NCBI GenBank assembly: GCA_038002745.1
Contig: JBBODD010000001.1
Coordinates: 2,170,001 to 2,234,000 of the forward strand
Direction of reading: 5' to 3'
Length of the DNA: 64,000 bases
Origin: Bacillus sp. FSL H8-0547
GTDB taxonomy: Bacteria > Bacillota > Bacilli > Bacillales > Bacillaceae
Under the pieces are notes generated by a model, which saw only the letters and a program-made list of their open reading frames with translations, made no database searches and was not told the origin of the DNA. Position 1 is the first letter of the stretch; the number at the start of each line of letters is the position of its first letter. Positions 8,078 to 16,849 of this stretch are shown here, in pieces. A program made the position numbers and the translations under genes.

Positions 8078-10312
8078 TTGAATAAGGTTTTTATGTCAAT
8101 TGTTGCGTTAACACTCTTCTTTTTGTTTTCTGAAGAAAATGCGTTCGCTGCTTCTGGTAATCCTTCAGAAGTCTCTGTCAGTCTGAAAAACTATGTCGGA
8201 AAAGCAAAGGAAGTTACGGTCACAGTTGACGGTGAATATATGCTGTCAGGGGAATCCGGCTATCTTTTGAAAAAAGGCAGTACGTATAAAGTGAAAAATG
8301 AAAACGGAGTGCTGGTGCTTTACAGCGGAAGCGCTAAAGCGAAAACTCTCGGCAGCTCAGGCACGTTTAATCCGGTGAAGTATGGAACGGACAATGTGAT
8401 CAGCATTAACGGGCGTCCATATTTGGGCACGATGAAGTTTACCGTTGAGAACAGCGTCTATGTGCGCCCTGTGAACCAGCTTCCGCTTGAGGATTACCTG
8501 AAAGGCGTCGTGCCGGGAGAAATGTTTCCAAGCTGGCCTGTTGAATCCCTGAAGGCGCAGAGTATAGCAGCCAGAACGTTTGCCCTGAAAAGAATCAATC
8601 AGACAATAGACGATACCGTCAGCTTTCAAAAATACGAGGGCTATATCTGGTCAGCTTCCGCTTATGGCAACACCAATACAGCTGTAAACCGTACGAAAGG
8701 CCAAGTTCTAGAAGCGGACGGCAAGCTTATTGACGCTACTTACAGCTCAAGCAACGGCGGCCGGACGGAAAACAATGCCAATGTATGGACGTCGGGAACG
8801 CCATTATCCTATCTTCCTGCAAAAAAAGATCCTTTTGATCCGGTGAACAGCTGGACAGTCGCTGTAAACGAAGTCCAGATCAACCCTGCGTCACTGAACC
8901 TTGCAAATCCGGGATCATGGTGGACAGCTGTAAAAGAAAAAGATGAAAAATACGCAGCAGCCATAAAAACCTGGCTGAAGACAGATAAAAATTATACAGG
9001 CAAAGACCTTAAGATTGTCAATGTGAAAAACCTTGCAGTATCAAGTGAAAAAACAAGCGGCGACCGGAGAAAAACGGGCAGCTACCGTCTTGAATTTTAT
9101 GTGAAAAATGCAAATGGAACCTATCAGATGAAAGATGGAAAAATTGCGACGGTCGTCAAAGAAGGCGTCAATGTCAATATCTCCATCCTCCGTTCCATGT
9201 TTGGAACAACGAATTTTAAAAGCCACCTCATTGACTCGCTAACATTTGAAAAAGGCGTCTATACGTTCAGCGGCCGCGGGTATGGACATGGCGTCGGCAT
9301 GAGCCAGTACGGTGCCAAGGCCATGGCAGACCAAAATCAGAATTATATGCAGATTACGGACTTCTATTATCCTGGAACGAATTATGATAACTACATTCAC
9401 AGTGTTACTGAAGAAATTGAAGGTGAAGACCGCTACGAAACAAGTTCGGAAATCTCCAAATTTGGCTGGTCCACTGCTAAAACCGTCTTCATCGGCAGAG
9501 GAGACAACCCTGTTGATGCTTTGACAGGAAGCGTACTTGCCAAGAAGTTTAATGCTCCTCTGCTTTTGACAAACCCGAATCAATTATCAGATTCAGTCAG
9601 ACAGACATTGAATGCGTTTGACCCAGCTGCCATCATCATTCTGGGCGGAACAACGGCTGTATCCGCAGAAGTTGAATCAGAATTAAGAAACATCGCACCG
9701 GCGGTTGAGCGCATCAGCGGCTCTGAACGCTATGAAACGGCAGCCATGGTCGCAAGACAGGTCGGACACTCAGGTGAAATTTTCATCACATCCGACAGCA
9801 GCGATTCACCTGATGCATTGTCCATTGCCTCTTATGCGGCAGCCGAGCAGATTCCCATTCTTTTTGCAAAAAAAGATGCCGTTCCAAAAGCTGTCTCTGA
9901 TTATATAAAAGACAGCGGAGTGCGCAAAGTGACTGTTATCGGCGGAGATGTCGCTGTGTCTGCCAAAGTGTTTGCTGACCTTGAGACACTTGTCGGTAAA
10001 GGAAATGTAGATCGTGTAGACGGCAAAAACCGCTACGAAACCAGCATCAATATCGTCAAGAAATATAACCTTGATACCCGCAAAATCTTCTTTGCACAAG
10101 GAACTGAATTCATTGATGCTCTTCCGGGCTCAGTGCTTGCAGCCAACACAAGATCGCCGATCCTCCTTGTTGACCAGGATTCTGTTCCGAAGCCAGTATC
10201 AAGCTATATTTACGAAAATATGACCTTTATCCCGCATATTCACTACCTTGGCGGAAAAGGTGCAATCACAGCACAAAACCGAATCAATCTGCAAAACTGG
10301 TTTTTGCAGTAG
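8078..10312 (+). CDS. lytB: SpoIID/LytB-family wall protein with CW_binding_2 repeats
   Basis: Secreted protein of 744 residues. A signal peptide (1-25) and a region with beta content lead to a SpoIID domain at about 125-440, with the family marks LPLEDYLKGVVPGEM, SIAARTFAL, SSNGGRTE and GRGYGHGVGMSQYGA. SpoIID proteins are lytic transglycosylases acting on denuded glycan; LytB of B. subtilis is described as a modifier that stimulates LytC. Residues 447-744 are three CW_binding_2 repeats, the same anchoring module as in the two other wall proteins upstream. The start is TTG with GCGGAGGA 7 nt before it. Confidence 0.88.
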   Translation: MNKVFMSIVALTLFFLFSEENAFAASGNPSEVSVSLKNYVGKAKEVTVTVDGEYMLSGESGYLLKKGSTYKVKNENGVLVLYSGSAKAKTLGSSGTFNPVKYGTDNVISINGRPYLGTMKFTVENSVYVRPVNQLPLEDYLKGVVPGEMFPSWPVESLKAQSIAARTFALKRINQTIDDTVSFQKYEGYIWSASAYGNTNTAVNRTKGQVLEADGKLIDATYSSSNGGRTENNANVWTSGTPLSYLPAKKDPFDPVNSWTVAVNEVQINPASLNLANPGSWWTAVKEKDEKYAAAIKTWLKTDKNYTGKDLKIVNVKNLAVSSEKTSGDRRKTGSYRLEFYVKNANGTYQMKDGKIATVVKEGVNVNISILRSMFGTTNFKSHLIDSLTFEKGVYTFSGRGYGHGVGMSQYGAKAMADQNQNYMQITDFYYPGTNYDNYIHSVTEEIEGEDRYETSSEISKFGWSTAKTVFIGRGDNPVDALTGSVLAKKFNAPLLLTNPNQLSDSVRQTLNAFDPAAIIILGGTTAVSAEVESELRNIAPAVERISGSERYETAAMVARQVGHSGEIFITSDSSDSPDALSIASYAAAEQIPILFAKKDAVPKAVSDYIKDSGVRKVTVIGGDVAVSAKVFADLETLVGKGNVDRVDGKNRYETSINIVKKYNLDTRKIFFAQGTEFIDALPGSVLAANTRSPILLVDQDSVPKPVSSYIYENMTFIPHIHYLGGKGAITAQNRINLQNWFLQ

Positions 10313-10320
10313 GTTATTCA

Positions 10321-10351
10321 GCCGGCTCTCTATGGGAGAGCCGGTTTTTTT
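10321..10351 (+). terminator. Terminator after the lytB-like gene
   Basis: CCGGCTCTC (10322-10330) pairs with GAGAGCCGG (10336-10344), followed by a run of seven T. Confidence 0.93.
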
Positions 10352-10442
10352 ATGTGCCTGCGGGATTGCGGCGATGCAGGTTCCTTTAGTCCTTGCTGCG
10401 CTGCTAAAAGCAAAATGCCCAACTACAGTTAGAGAAAGAGGG

Positions 10443-10968
10443 GGAAGACGGTTTGATTTTTTAATGGCACTTTTGGTATGAGGGAGTGGCTGTGAAGTGT
10501 AGTAAACAGGTTTTAACAACACTTTGTGGTTGAGGGAGGGGTTGGAAAGTGTAGTAAACAGGTTTTAACAACACTTTGTGGTAGAGAGAGCGGTTGGAAA
10601 GTGTAGTTAGCAGGCTTTAGCAACACTTTGCGGTTGAGAGAGCGGTTGGAAAGTGTAGTTAACGGGTTTTAGTAACACTTTGTGGTTGAGAGAGCGGTTG
10701 GAAAGTGTAGTAAACGGGTTTTAGTAACACTTTGTGGTTGAGAGAGTGGTTGGAAAGTGTAGTAAACGGGTTTTAGTAACACTTTGTGGTTGAGAGAGTG
10801 GTTGGAAAGTGTAGTAAACGGGTTTTAGCAACACTTTGTGGTTGAGGGAGTGGTTGGAAAGTGTAGTTAACAGGTTTTAGCAACACTTTGCGGTTGAGGG
10901 AGTGATTGGAAAGTGTAGTAAACAGGTTTTAGTAACACTTTGTGGTTGATGGAGAGATTGAAAAGTGT
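10443..10968. repeat. Tandem array of 52-bp hairpin repeats
   Basis: About ten units repeat at exactly 52 bp; AAGTGT starts at 10495, 10547, 10599, 10651, 10703, 10755, 10807, 10859, 10911 and 10963. A degenerate unit precedes the first. Each unit carries an imperfect inverted repeat, AAGTGT and TAAA on the left with TTTTA and ACACTT on the right, and a GT/GA-rich linker (TTGAGAGAGTGGTTGGA). The units differ by scattered point changes. No reading frame with gene-like codons runs through it. Function unknown. Confidence 0.93.
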
Positions 10969-10987
10969 TGTGAAAATTTTAGCAGGA

Positions 10988-11497
10988 CTGGCTGATTCCG
11001 CTTTTCGTATTGTCCAGCTCCGCCTCCCAGTCCTTTTGTCAGAACAAAATCGCCCATAAAGGCAAAAACCGGCCTTTACGGTCGATTTCTTATCTGACTG
11101 CCAGGCCTGAACGGTCGGCTCCGCTTTTCGCGTTGTCCAGCTCCATCGCCCAACTCCTCGGCCAGAACGGCTCCGCCGCAAAAAGCAAGACCGGCTTTTT
11201 CCGTCGGATCCTTTTCTGTCCTTCGGAGCTAACCGGGCGATTCCGCTTTTCGGCATTGTCCAGCTCCATCAGCCAACTCCTCTGTCAGAACAAAATCCCC
11301 CAAAAAGTCAAACCCGGACTTTTCGGGTAATTTCTTATCTGCCTATCGGAGCTAAACGGCTGATTCCGCTTTTCGCATTGTCTAGCTCCGCCTCCCAGTC
11401 CTTCTGTCAGAACAAAATCCCCGAAAAAGGCAAACCCAGCCTTTTCCGGTGATTTCTTATCTGACTGCCAGGCCTAACCGGTCGGCTCCGCTTTTCG
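10988..11497. repeat. Four tandem copies of a 123-bp repeat
   Basis: TGTCCAGCTCC (or TGTCTAGCTCC) recurs at 11011, 11134, 11257 and 11379, a spacing of 122-123 bp. Each copy then has a CAGTCC- or CAACTCC-like block, CAGAACAAAATC (changed in the second copy), a short hairpin with a T-rich right arm (for example AAAAAGGC with GCCTTTTCC), a TTTCTTATCTG-like block and CCGCTTTTCG at the boundary. A single diverged copy lies at 32431-32550. The stretch 10352-11595 holds no gene. Confidence 0.9.
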
Positions 11498-11595
11498 GTT
11501 TACCAAACTTTCATAAAACATTAAAGGAATCAATCCTCCCGGTGTTGTACTATTATAGGAGAGACTCTATACGACATTACCGGGGGGATTTTGAC

Positions 11596-12471
11596 ATGCG
11601 AGTGAGGAAAGCGATTATTCCGGCGGCGGGGCTTGGTACGAGGTTTTTGCCGGCTACGAAGGCACAGCCGAAAGAGATGCTGCCGATTGTGGATAAGCCG
11701 ACGATTCAGTACATTATTGAAGAGGCGGTTGCGTCCGGGATTGAAGATATTCTGATTGTTTCCGGCCGCGGGAAGCGTGCCATTGAGGATCATTTTGATA
11801 AATCGTATGAGCTTGAAGAGACGCTTGTGAAGAAAGAGAAATGGGATTTGCTCAGCAAGGTTCAGGGTATTTCCGAGCTTGCGAACATTCATTATATCCG
11901 CCAGAAAGAGCCGCTTGGTCTTGGGCATGCTATTTATTGTGCGAGACGTTTTATCGGCAATGAGCCGTTTGCTGTTATGCTCGGGGATGACATTGTCCAG
12001 TCTGACGTGCCTTGCCTGAAGCAGCTGATTGATGTGTACGATCAGTTCCAGAGCACAGTCATCGGCGTGCAAAAGGTCAAGCCGGAAGATGTGTCTAAGT
12101 ACGGAATTGTCAGCTATAATTTAAACGAAAAGAAAACCGATAACGTCTACAAGGTACGTGACTTGGTTGAAAAGCCAAAGCGTGAAGAAGCTCCTTCGAA
12201 TACTGCGATTCTCGGCAGATACATCCTTCGCCCTGAGATTTTTGAGATACTCGGAAATTTAAAGCCGGGTTCAGGAGGGGAAATTCAGCTGACAGACGCG
12301 CTGAAAGAGCTTTCCCAAAAAGAAGAGGTAACAGCGTACCATTTTGTCGGCAAGCGCTATGATGTGGGAGATAAGCTTGGTTTTATCCAGGCGACAATTG
12401 ATTTTGCGATGGATAATGAAGAGCTCAGAGATGATATTCTGACGTATATTAAAAGCAAAGTTTCAAAGTAG
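11596..12471 (+). CDS. gtaB: UTP-glucose-1-phosphate uridylyltransferase
   Basis: Makes UDP-glucose from UTP and glucose 1-phosphate in the cytosol, for wall-polymer glucosylation and as feedstock for the UDP-glucose dehydrogenase encoded next. The 291-residue protein has the nucleotidyltransferase start [18 protein letters not shown], the GDD at the metal site (MLGDDIV) and the [10 protein letters not shown] signature of the GalU/GtaB family. The frame is open further upstream, into the 123-bp repeats, but that is not coding: ATG at 11596 gives the family N-terminus and has a GGGGGG site before it. The ugd gene starts 15 nt after its stop. Confidence 0.96.
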   Translation: MRVRKAIIPAAGLGTRFLPATKAQPKEMLPIVDKPTIQYIIEEAVASGIEDILIVSGRGKRAIEDHFDKSYELEETLVKKEKWDLLSKVQGISELANIHYIRQKEPLGLGHAIYCARRFIGNEPFAVMLGDDIVQSDVPCLKQLIDVYDQFQSTVIGVQKVKPEDVSKYGIVSYNLNEKKTDNVYKVRDLVEKPKREEAPSNTAILGRYILRPEIFEILGNLKPGSGGEIQLTDALKELSQKEEVTAYHFVGKRYDVGDKLGFIQATIDFAMDNEELRDDILTYIKSKVSK

Positions 12472-12486
12472 AAAGGTAGGATTCTT

Positions 12487-13794
12487 TTGAGAGTATCAGT
12501 AGCCGGAACAGGATATGTAGGACTGGTTACAGGTGTGTGCCTTGCAGAAATCGGGCACCGCGTAACATGTGTGGACATTGACGAGGAGAAAATCGCAAAG
12601 CTGACTCAGGGGATTTCACCTATCTATGAACCGGGTTTAGAAGAGCTGATGAAGAAAAATCATGAGGCTGGCCGTCTTGATTTTACGACTGATTCAGCAC
12701 AGGCATACGGGGAGAGCAACGTGATCTTCATCGCGGTTGGGACACCTGAGAATGAGGATGGCTCAGCTAATCTTACATATGTAAACGCCGCAGCCGAGCA
12801 AATGGCGAAACAGCTGAAAAAGGATGTCGTGGTCGCGGTGAAAAGCACCGTTCCGGTCGGGACAAATGAACATGTGCTGAATGTGATCAATCAGCATAAG
12901 CCTCTCTCCGTTAAAGTTGAGATTGTATCCAACCCTGAATTCTTAAGGGAAGGGTCAGCGATTCATGATACGTTCCATGGAGACCGCATTGTCGTCGGTT
13001 CAGAGACGGCATCGGCCGGTGACCTGCTTGAAGAACTTTACAAGCCACTTGGCATTCCTGTCGTCCGGACTGACATCCGGAGTGCAGAAATGATTAAGTA
13101 TGCAGCAAATGCGTTTCTGGCCACAAAAATCAGCTTTATCAATGAAATTGCCAACATCTGCGAGAAGCTTGGAGCGGATATTGAGGATGTGGCAGAAGGC
13201 ATCGGAAAAGATGCGCGGATCGGACCGCAGTTTTTAAAAGCAGGCATCGGGTACGGCGGCTCCTGTTTTCCAAAGGATACGAAAGCCCTCGTTCAGCTTG
13301 CGGGAAATGTGCAGCACCAGTTTGATCTGCTCGATTCGGTTATTTCGGTTAACAACCGCCAGCCGCTGAAGCTGATTGAATCTGCCAGAAAGCATATGGG
13401 CAGCCTTTCCGGGAAAAAAGTAGCCCTTCTTGGTCTCGCTTTTAAGCCAAATACAGATGATGTGCGCGAAGCGGCATCTCTGGTCCTTGCCAAAGAGCTT
13501 GTTAAACAGGGGGCGGATGTTTCGGGCTATGATCCAATCGCAGCAGAAGAGGCCCGTAAAGTCCTCGGAGATTCCATCACTTACTGTGACTCCGTTTCAC
13601 AAGCGATTGAAGGGGCTGACGCAGCTTTTATCGTGACAGAGTGGGACTCCATCACTTCTTATCCGATGGATCTTTACCGTGAAAAAATGAAGCGGCCGCT
13701 GCTCTTTGACGGCAGAAACATTTACAGTCTCCGGGATATTCCGGCCTGGATGACTTACATTTCTGTAGGAAGAAAAGAAATTGTACGTGCATGA
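12487..13794 (+). CDS. tuaD: UDP-glucose 6-dehydrogenase
   Basis: NAD-dependent oxidation of UDP-glucose to UDP-glucuronate. The 435-residue protein has the N-terminal Rossmann motif GTGYVGLV, the catalytic Cys in GYGGSCFPKDTKAL and the C-terminal UDP-binding domain. It is cotranscribed with gtaB, which supplies the substrate. In B. subtilis TuaD works in teichuronic acid synthesis and is normally made under phosphate limitation; here it stands with gtaB rather than in a tua operon, so the symbol reflects family and not proven pathway. The start is TTG, matching the family N-terminus. Confidence 0.93.
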   Translation: MRVSVAGTGYVGLVTGVCLAEIGHRVTCVDIDEEKIAKLTQGISPIYEPGLEELMKKNHEAGRLDFTTDSAQAYGESNVIFIAVGTPENEDGSANLTYVNAAAEQMAKQLKKDVVVAVKSTVPVGTNEHVLNVINQHKPLSVKVEIVSNPEFLREGSAIHDTFHGDRIVVGSETASAGDLLEELYKPLGIPVVRTDIRSAEMIKYAANAFLATKISFINEIANICEKLGADIEDVAEGIGKDARIGPQFLKAGIGYGGSCFPKDTKALVQLAGNVQHQFDLLDSVISVNNRQPLKLIESARKHMGSLSGKKVALLGLAFKPNTDDVREAASLVLAKELVKQGADVSGYDPIAAEEARKVLGDSITYCDSVSQAIEGADAAFIVTEWDSITSYPMDLYREKMKRPLLFDGRNIYSLRDIPAWMTYISVGRKEIVRA

Positions 13795-13797
13795 CTG

Positions 13798-13823
13798 CCC
13801 TCAAATTTGAGGGCCATTTTTTT
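13798..13823 (+). terminator. Terminator after the UDP-glucose dehydrogenase gene
   Basis: The perfect palindrome CCCTCAAATTTGAGGG (13798-13813) is followed by CCATTTTTTT. Confidence 0.88.
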
Positions 13824-13834
13824 GGGGATTTTTC

Positions 13835-13861
13835 TAAAGTTTTCCCAGTTGGATGCGATAT
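13835..13861 (+). promoter_or_regulatory. Sigma-D promoter of the SH3b amidase gene
   Basis: TAAA (13835-13838), a 15-nt spacer and TGCGATAT (13854-13861) match the sigma-D consensus TAAA-N15-GCCGATAT at 10 of 12 positions. Sigma-D controls flagellin and autolysins in B. subtilis, which fits the gene downstream. Confidence 0.8.
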
Positions 13862-13924
13862 ATAAAAGGAGTGGACTGTGCGGAAAAAAGTCCCAGTATC
13901 AATCAACCGGGAGGAACAAATAGA

Positions 13925-15673
13925 ATGAAAAAGCTTTTCGCCAGCATGCTGGCCGTTTTACTGCTGACTGCTGGAGTCTTTCAGGCAATGCCGGCTCATC
14001 AGGCAGAAGCAGCTGCCGCCTTTACCTACTATGCCAAAAATGACTTTCAAGCACGGACAGGACCTGGCGATCATTATGCCAAAGCATTAAATGTTCCATT
14101 TCAGACTGCCTTTGCTGTAAAACAAGGCGCAATCAAGAACGGCTGGGCAAAAATTCAGCTGAACGGCAAAACGCTTTATGCGAAATCATCTTTTATTACT
14201 AACAAAAAGCCGGCAAAAATCTATTTCAGCTACTATACAAAAGAACCGGTGAGTTTTTACGCGGGAAGAGGGACTCATGCGAAACGCTACGGATCGATTG
14301 CGGAAGATGCGATCATCAAAGTGGGAAAAGGAACGGTATTAAATGGATGGGTGGAAATTCTGCACAACGGAAAAATCTATTTTGCGGACTATTCCAAGCT
14401 GACATCCAAGGCTCCAGTCTACTTTACCTATTATGCGGTGAAAGATTTCACTCTATATAATGAAAGAAATACGGCCACACCGAAAAGAACAGTATCATTA
14501 GATTCTGCAGTAAAAGTGAAAAAAGGCAGCGTTCAAAACGGGTGGAGCCGGATTGAGTACAATGGCCTGAAAGGATACGCCCCGTACAGCAGCATTGCAA
14601 GCAAGCCTGCTGCGGCCGTTTATTTTACATATTACGCCAATAAAAATACGGGCATTTACCATTCAAACAGCACATCTTCAGGCAAGCTTGCCTCTCTTTT
14701 ACTAAATAATCAATTGAAAATTAAAAAAGGCAGCATTTCTAACGGTTGGGCTGTAACATCTTTTAACGGAAAAGATGCCTATGTGCCATCGGCTGACATT
14801 GTGAACAAGCCTATACCTGTTGAAGCGGAAGATCTTACTTACTACGTAAGAGAGGGATTAAATCTCCGCTCTCAAAAAACAACCGCTTCAAGCATTATCC
14901 TGACCATTCCTCAAGGGAAGCAAGTGGAAATCCTGAATCCTGAAGAACTGAAGGAAGAATGGATTTCTGTCAGATACAGCGGAAAAACGGGGTTTGTGAA
15001 GACGAGCTACCTGACTCTTGAACCGCAGCCTAAAGAAACAGCTCTTTCTAAGACGATCGTGCTTGATCCGGGGCATGGGGGGAAAGATCCTGGCGCCATC
15101 GGCAACGGTCTTCAGGAAAAAGCGGTTGTGCTTGATGTCGGAAAGCTTGCTTCAGATAAACTGAAAAAGCTTGGCTACAATGTCTACATGACAAGAGATA
15201 ATGACACGTTTCTTTCATTAAATGAACGGACGGACTTTACTTATACGAAAAATGCCGGTGTCTTTGTCAGTCTTCACATGAATGCGAGTACAGCTGCATC
15301 AGCAAACGGCACAGAAACTTTTGCAACAAACGGTTCGAATGCAAGTGCAGCTGCATCTGCAAACAGTTCGAAAGCAAGTAATAGCTTCAGGACTTCTTCT
15401 CTTACCCAAGGTGAGAAGGATGACAGTGCAAAGCTTGCGGAATTTATTCAGGCAAGATTAATCAAGGCACTCGGCACAAGAGACAGAAGCACAAAAAAAG
15501 CAGAGTTTTACGTGATCGACAAAAACTACACAAGATCTGTCCTTGTTGAAATGGGCTTTATCTCAAATACAAAAGACGCGGCCATTTTCAAAACATACGA
15601 CGGCAAAAACAAAGCTGCAGAAGCCATCACACAGGGCGTAAACGATTTCTACCTGTGGAAGAACGGCAAGTGA
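13925..15673 (+). CDS. N-acetylmuramoyl-L-alanine amidase with SH3-like repeats
   Basis: Secreted autolysin of 582 residues. A signal peptide (about 1-32) is followed by four similar modules of about 66 residues (36-300), each ending in NGW..I/V...GK and an aromatic FTYYA-like start; these resemble SH3/GW wall-binding repeats. A canonical SH3b domain (about 305-365, LNLRSQKTTASSIILTIPQG) and the Amidase_3 domain (378-582) complete it, with His384 in DPGHGG and Glu542 in VEMGF. Between them an Ala/Ser-rich insert interrupts the domain near residues 460-500. The amidase is at the C-terminus, unlike the LytC-like enzyme upstream. The sigma-D promoter ties it to motility and cell separation. Confidence 0.9.
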   Translation: MKKLFASMLAVLLLTAGVFQAMPAHQAEAAAAFTYYAKNDFQARTGPGDHYAKALNVPFQTAFAVKQGAIKNGWAKIQLNGKTLYAKSSFITNKKPAKIYFSYYTKEPVSFYAGRGTHAKRYGSIAEDAIIKVGKGTVLNGWVEILHNGKIYFADYSKLTSKAPVYFTYYAVKDFTLYNERNTATPKRTVSLDSAVKVKKGSVQNGWSRIEYNGLKGYAPYSSIASKPAAAVYFTYYANKNTGIYHSNSTSSGKLASLLLNNQLKIKKGSISNGWAVTSFNGKDAYVPSADIVNKPIPVEAEDLTYYVREGLNLRSQKTTASSIILTIPQGKQVEILNPEELKEEWISVRYSGKTGFVKTSYLTLEPQPKETALSKTIVLDPGHGGKDPGAIGNGLQEKAVVLDVGKLASDKLKKLGYNVYMTRDNDTFLSLNERTDFTYTKNAGVFVSLHMNASTAASANGTETFATNGSNASAAASANSSKASNSFRTSSLTQGEKDDSAKLAEFIQARLIKALGTRDRSTKKAEFYVIDKNYTRSVLVEMGFISNTKDAAIFKTYDGKNKAAEAITQGVNDFYLWKNGK

Positions 15674-15682
15674 AACAAAAAG

Positions 15683-15718
15683 ACCTGAAACACGTGATCC
15701 GCGGTTTCAGGTTTTTTT
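15683..15718 (+). terminator. Terminator after the SH3b amidase gene
   Basis: ACCTGAAAC (15683-15691) pairs with GTTTCAGGT (15704-15712), followed by seven T. Confidence 0.9.
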
Positions 15719-15722
15719 ATGG

Positions 15723-15752
15723 TTGTTAACGAAAGACTATATTCGATATAAT
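15723..15752 (+). promoter_or_regulatory. Sigma-A promoter of the polysaccharide genes
   Basis: TTGTTA (15723-15728), an 18-bp spacer and TATAAT (15747-15752). It is the first promoter-like sequence upstream of the methyltransferase gene and leaves a leader of about 90 nt. Confidence 0.65.
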
Positions 15753-15850
15753 AAGTAGGTCCTTGCAGAATACGTCGAAAAATTATGCAAAAACTACATA
15801 TAGAACTTATACAACTTACGTTAAGCCATTAGCTAATTGGAGGAGTTTTT

Positions 15851-16849
15851 TTGAGTAAAAATATCATAGATCGCGTCAATGAAGCTTATTATGGAGCTTT
15901 AGGAACGGATTTCAGCAAAAAAACGAGAGAACGCATCAACTGGATTGTGACACGTGTTACTGGAAACAAGGTGCTGGATATTGGCTGTTCACAAGGTATT
16001 AATGCCATCCTCCTCGGACGGGAAGGCAAAAAAGTAGATGGAATCGATATCTCCCGGGAATCGATCGATTACGCCATTAAAGAGCTTGGCAAGGAACATC
16101 CGTCCGTTCAAGCTTCTGTCACATTCAAAGTATCGAATTTCATGACTGATGACGAAATTGAAAAGGATTATGATACGATCCTTCTGACAGAGGTGCTTGA
16201 GCATATCAGTGATCCTGAAGCTTTCCTTAAGAAAACCCTGGCTCATCTTAAGCCGGGCGGCAGACTGATTGTCACCGTCCCGTTTGGCATAAATGATTTT
16301 ATCGACCATAAACGAACGTACTATTACTCATTATTGGCAGAACAAATCGGCGCTCATTTTAAAATTGAGTCCTTTGATTATTTAGGAAGATGGTCAGGCG
16401 TTGTCTGCACCGCTTCTCCTGAAGAAAATCTGCCTTTTTATACAAAAGAGAATCTGCAGAAGCTTGAACAGGGATTCTACGCCTTGGAAAGAGATTATAT
16501 GCAGCGCATCGGAACACTTGCAGGGCAGAATGCAAAACAGGAAAAAGAGCTGAAAGAGCTTCAGCAGCCTAAAGAATCTGGCGACAGGCATTATGAAGAG
16601 CTGAAAGCACAGATTGCAAAGCAGGAGGAATATATCCGCCAGCTTCAGATTGAGACAGTTGAGCTTTTAAACCGCGAAGAAGATGCCCTGAAAGCAGCTC
16701 TTGCAGCCGTTAATAAAATTGAAGATGCGAACCGAAAAGCATCTTATATTGAGCACCGCTATAATGTCCTTAAAAAATCCCGATTTGGCAGAGTTCAGCT
16801 GAAGTACTGGGCATTGAAGAAAAAACTAGCCGGAAGAGGTAAGAAATAA
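15851..16849 (+). CDS. SAM-dependent methyltransferase with coiled-coil tail
   Basis: Class I methyltransferase of 332 residues. Motif I (VLDIGCSQGINAILL, about 39-53), GIDIS after beta 2, and LLTEVLEHISDPEAFL are the marks of the Methyltransf_11/UbiG fold. Residues 200-295 are charged and probably a coiled coil. The C-terminal end (FGRVQLKYWALKKK) is nearly repeated at the end of the next protein. It most likely methylates a sugar of an envelope polysaccharide, because it heads a glycosyltransferase and export cluster; the acceptor is unknown. The start is TTG after GGAGGAG. The stop overlaps the next ATG by one base. Confidence 0.85.
   Translation: MSKNIIDRVNEAYYGALGTDFSKKTRERINWIVTRVTGNKVLDIGCSQGINAILLGREGKKVDGIDISRESIDYAIKELGKEHPSVQASVTFKVSNFMTDDEIEKDYDTILLTEVLEHISDPEAFLKKTLAHLKPGGRLIVTVPFGINDFIDHKRTYYYSLLAEQIGAHFKIESFDYLGRWSGVVCTASPEENLPFYTKENLQKLEQGFYALERDYMQRIGTLAGQNAKQEKELKELQQPKESGDRHYEELKAQIAKQEEYIRQLQIETVELLNREEDALKAALAAVNKIEDANRKASYIEHRYNVLKKSRFGRVQLKYWALKKKLAGRGKK

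Noticed and set aside
10443-10968. CRISPR array
   Set aside because: There are no distinct spacers: the whole 52-bp unit repeats with point changes, and no cas genes are near.
10199-11330. Open frames on both strands across the repeat region
   Set aside because: They run through tandem repeats and across the lytB terminator, have no ribosome sites and repeat the same peptides.
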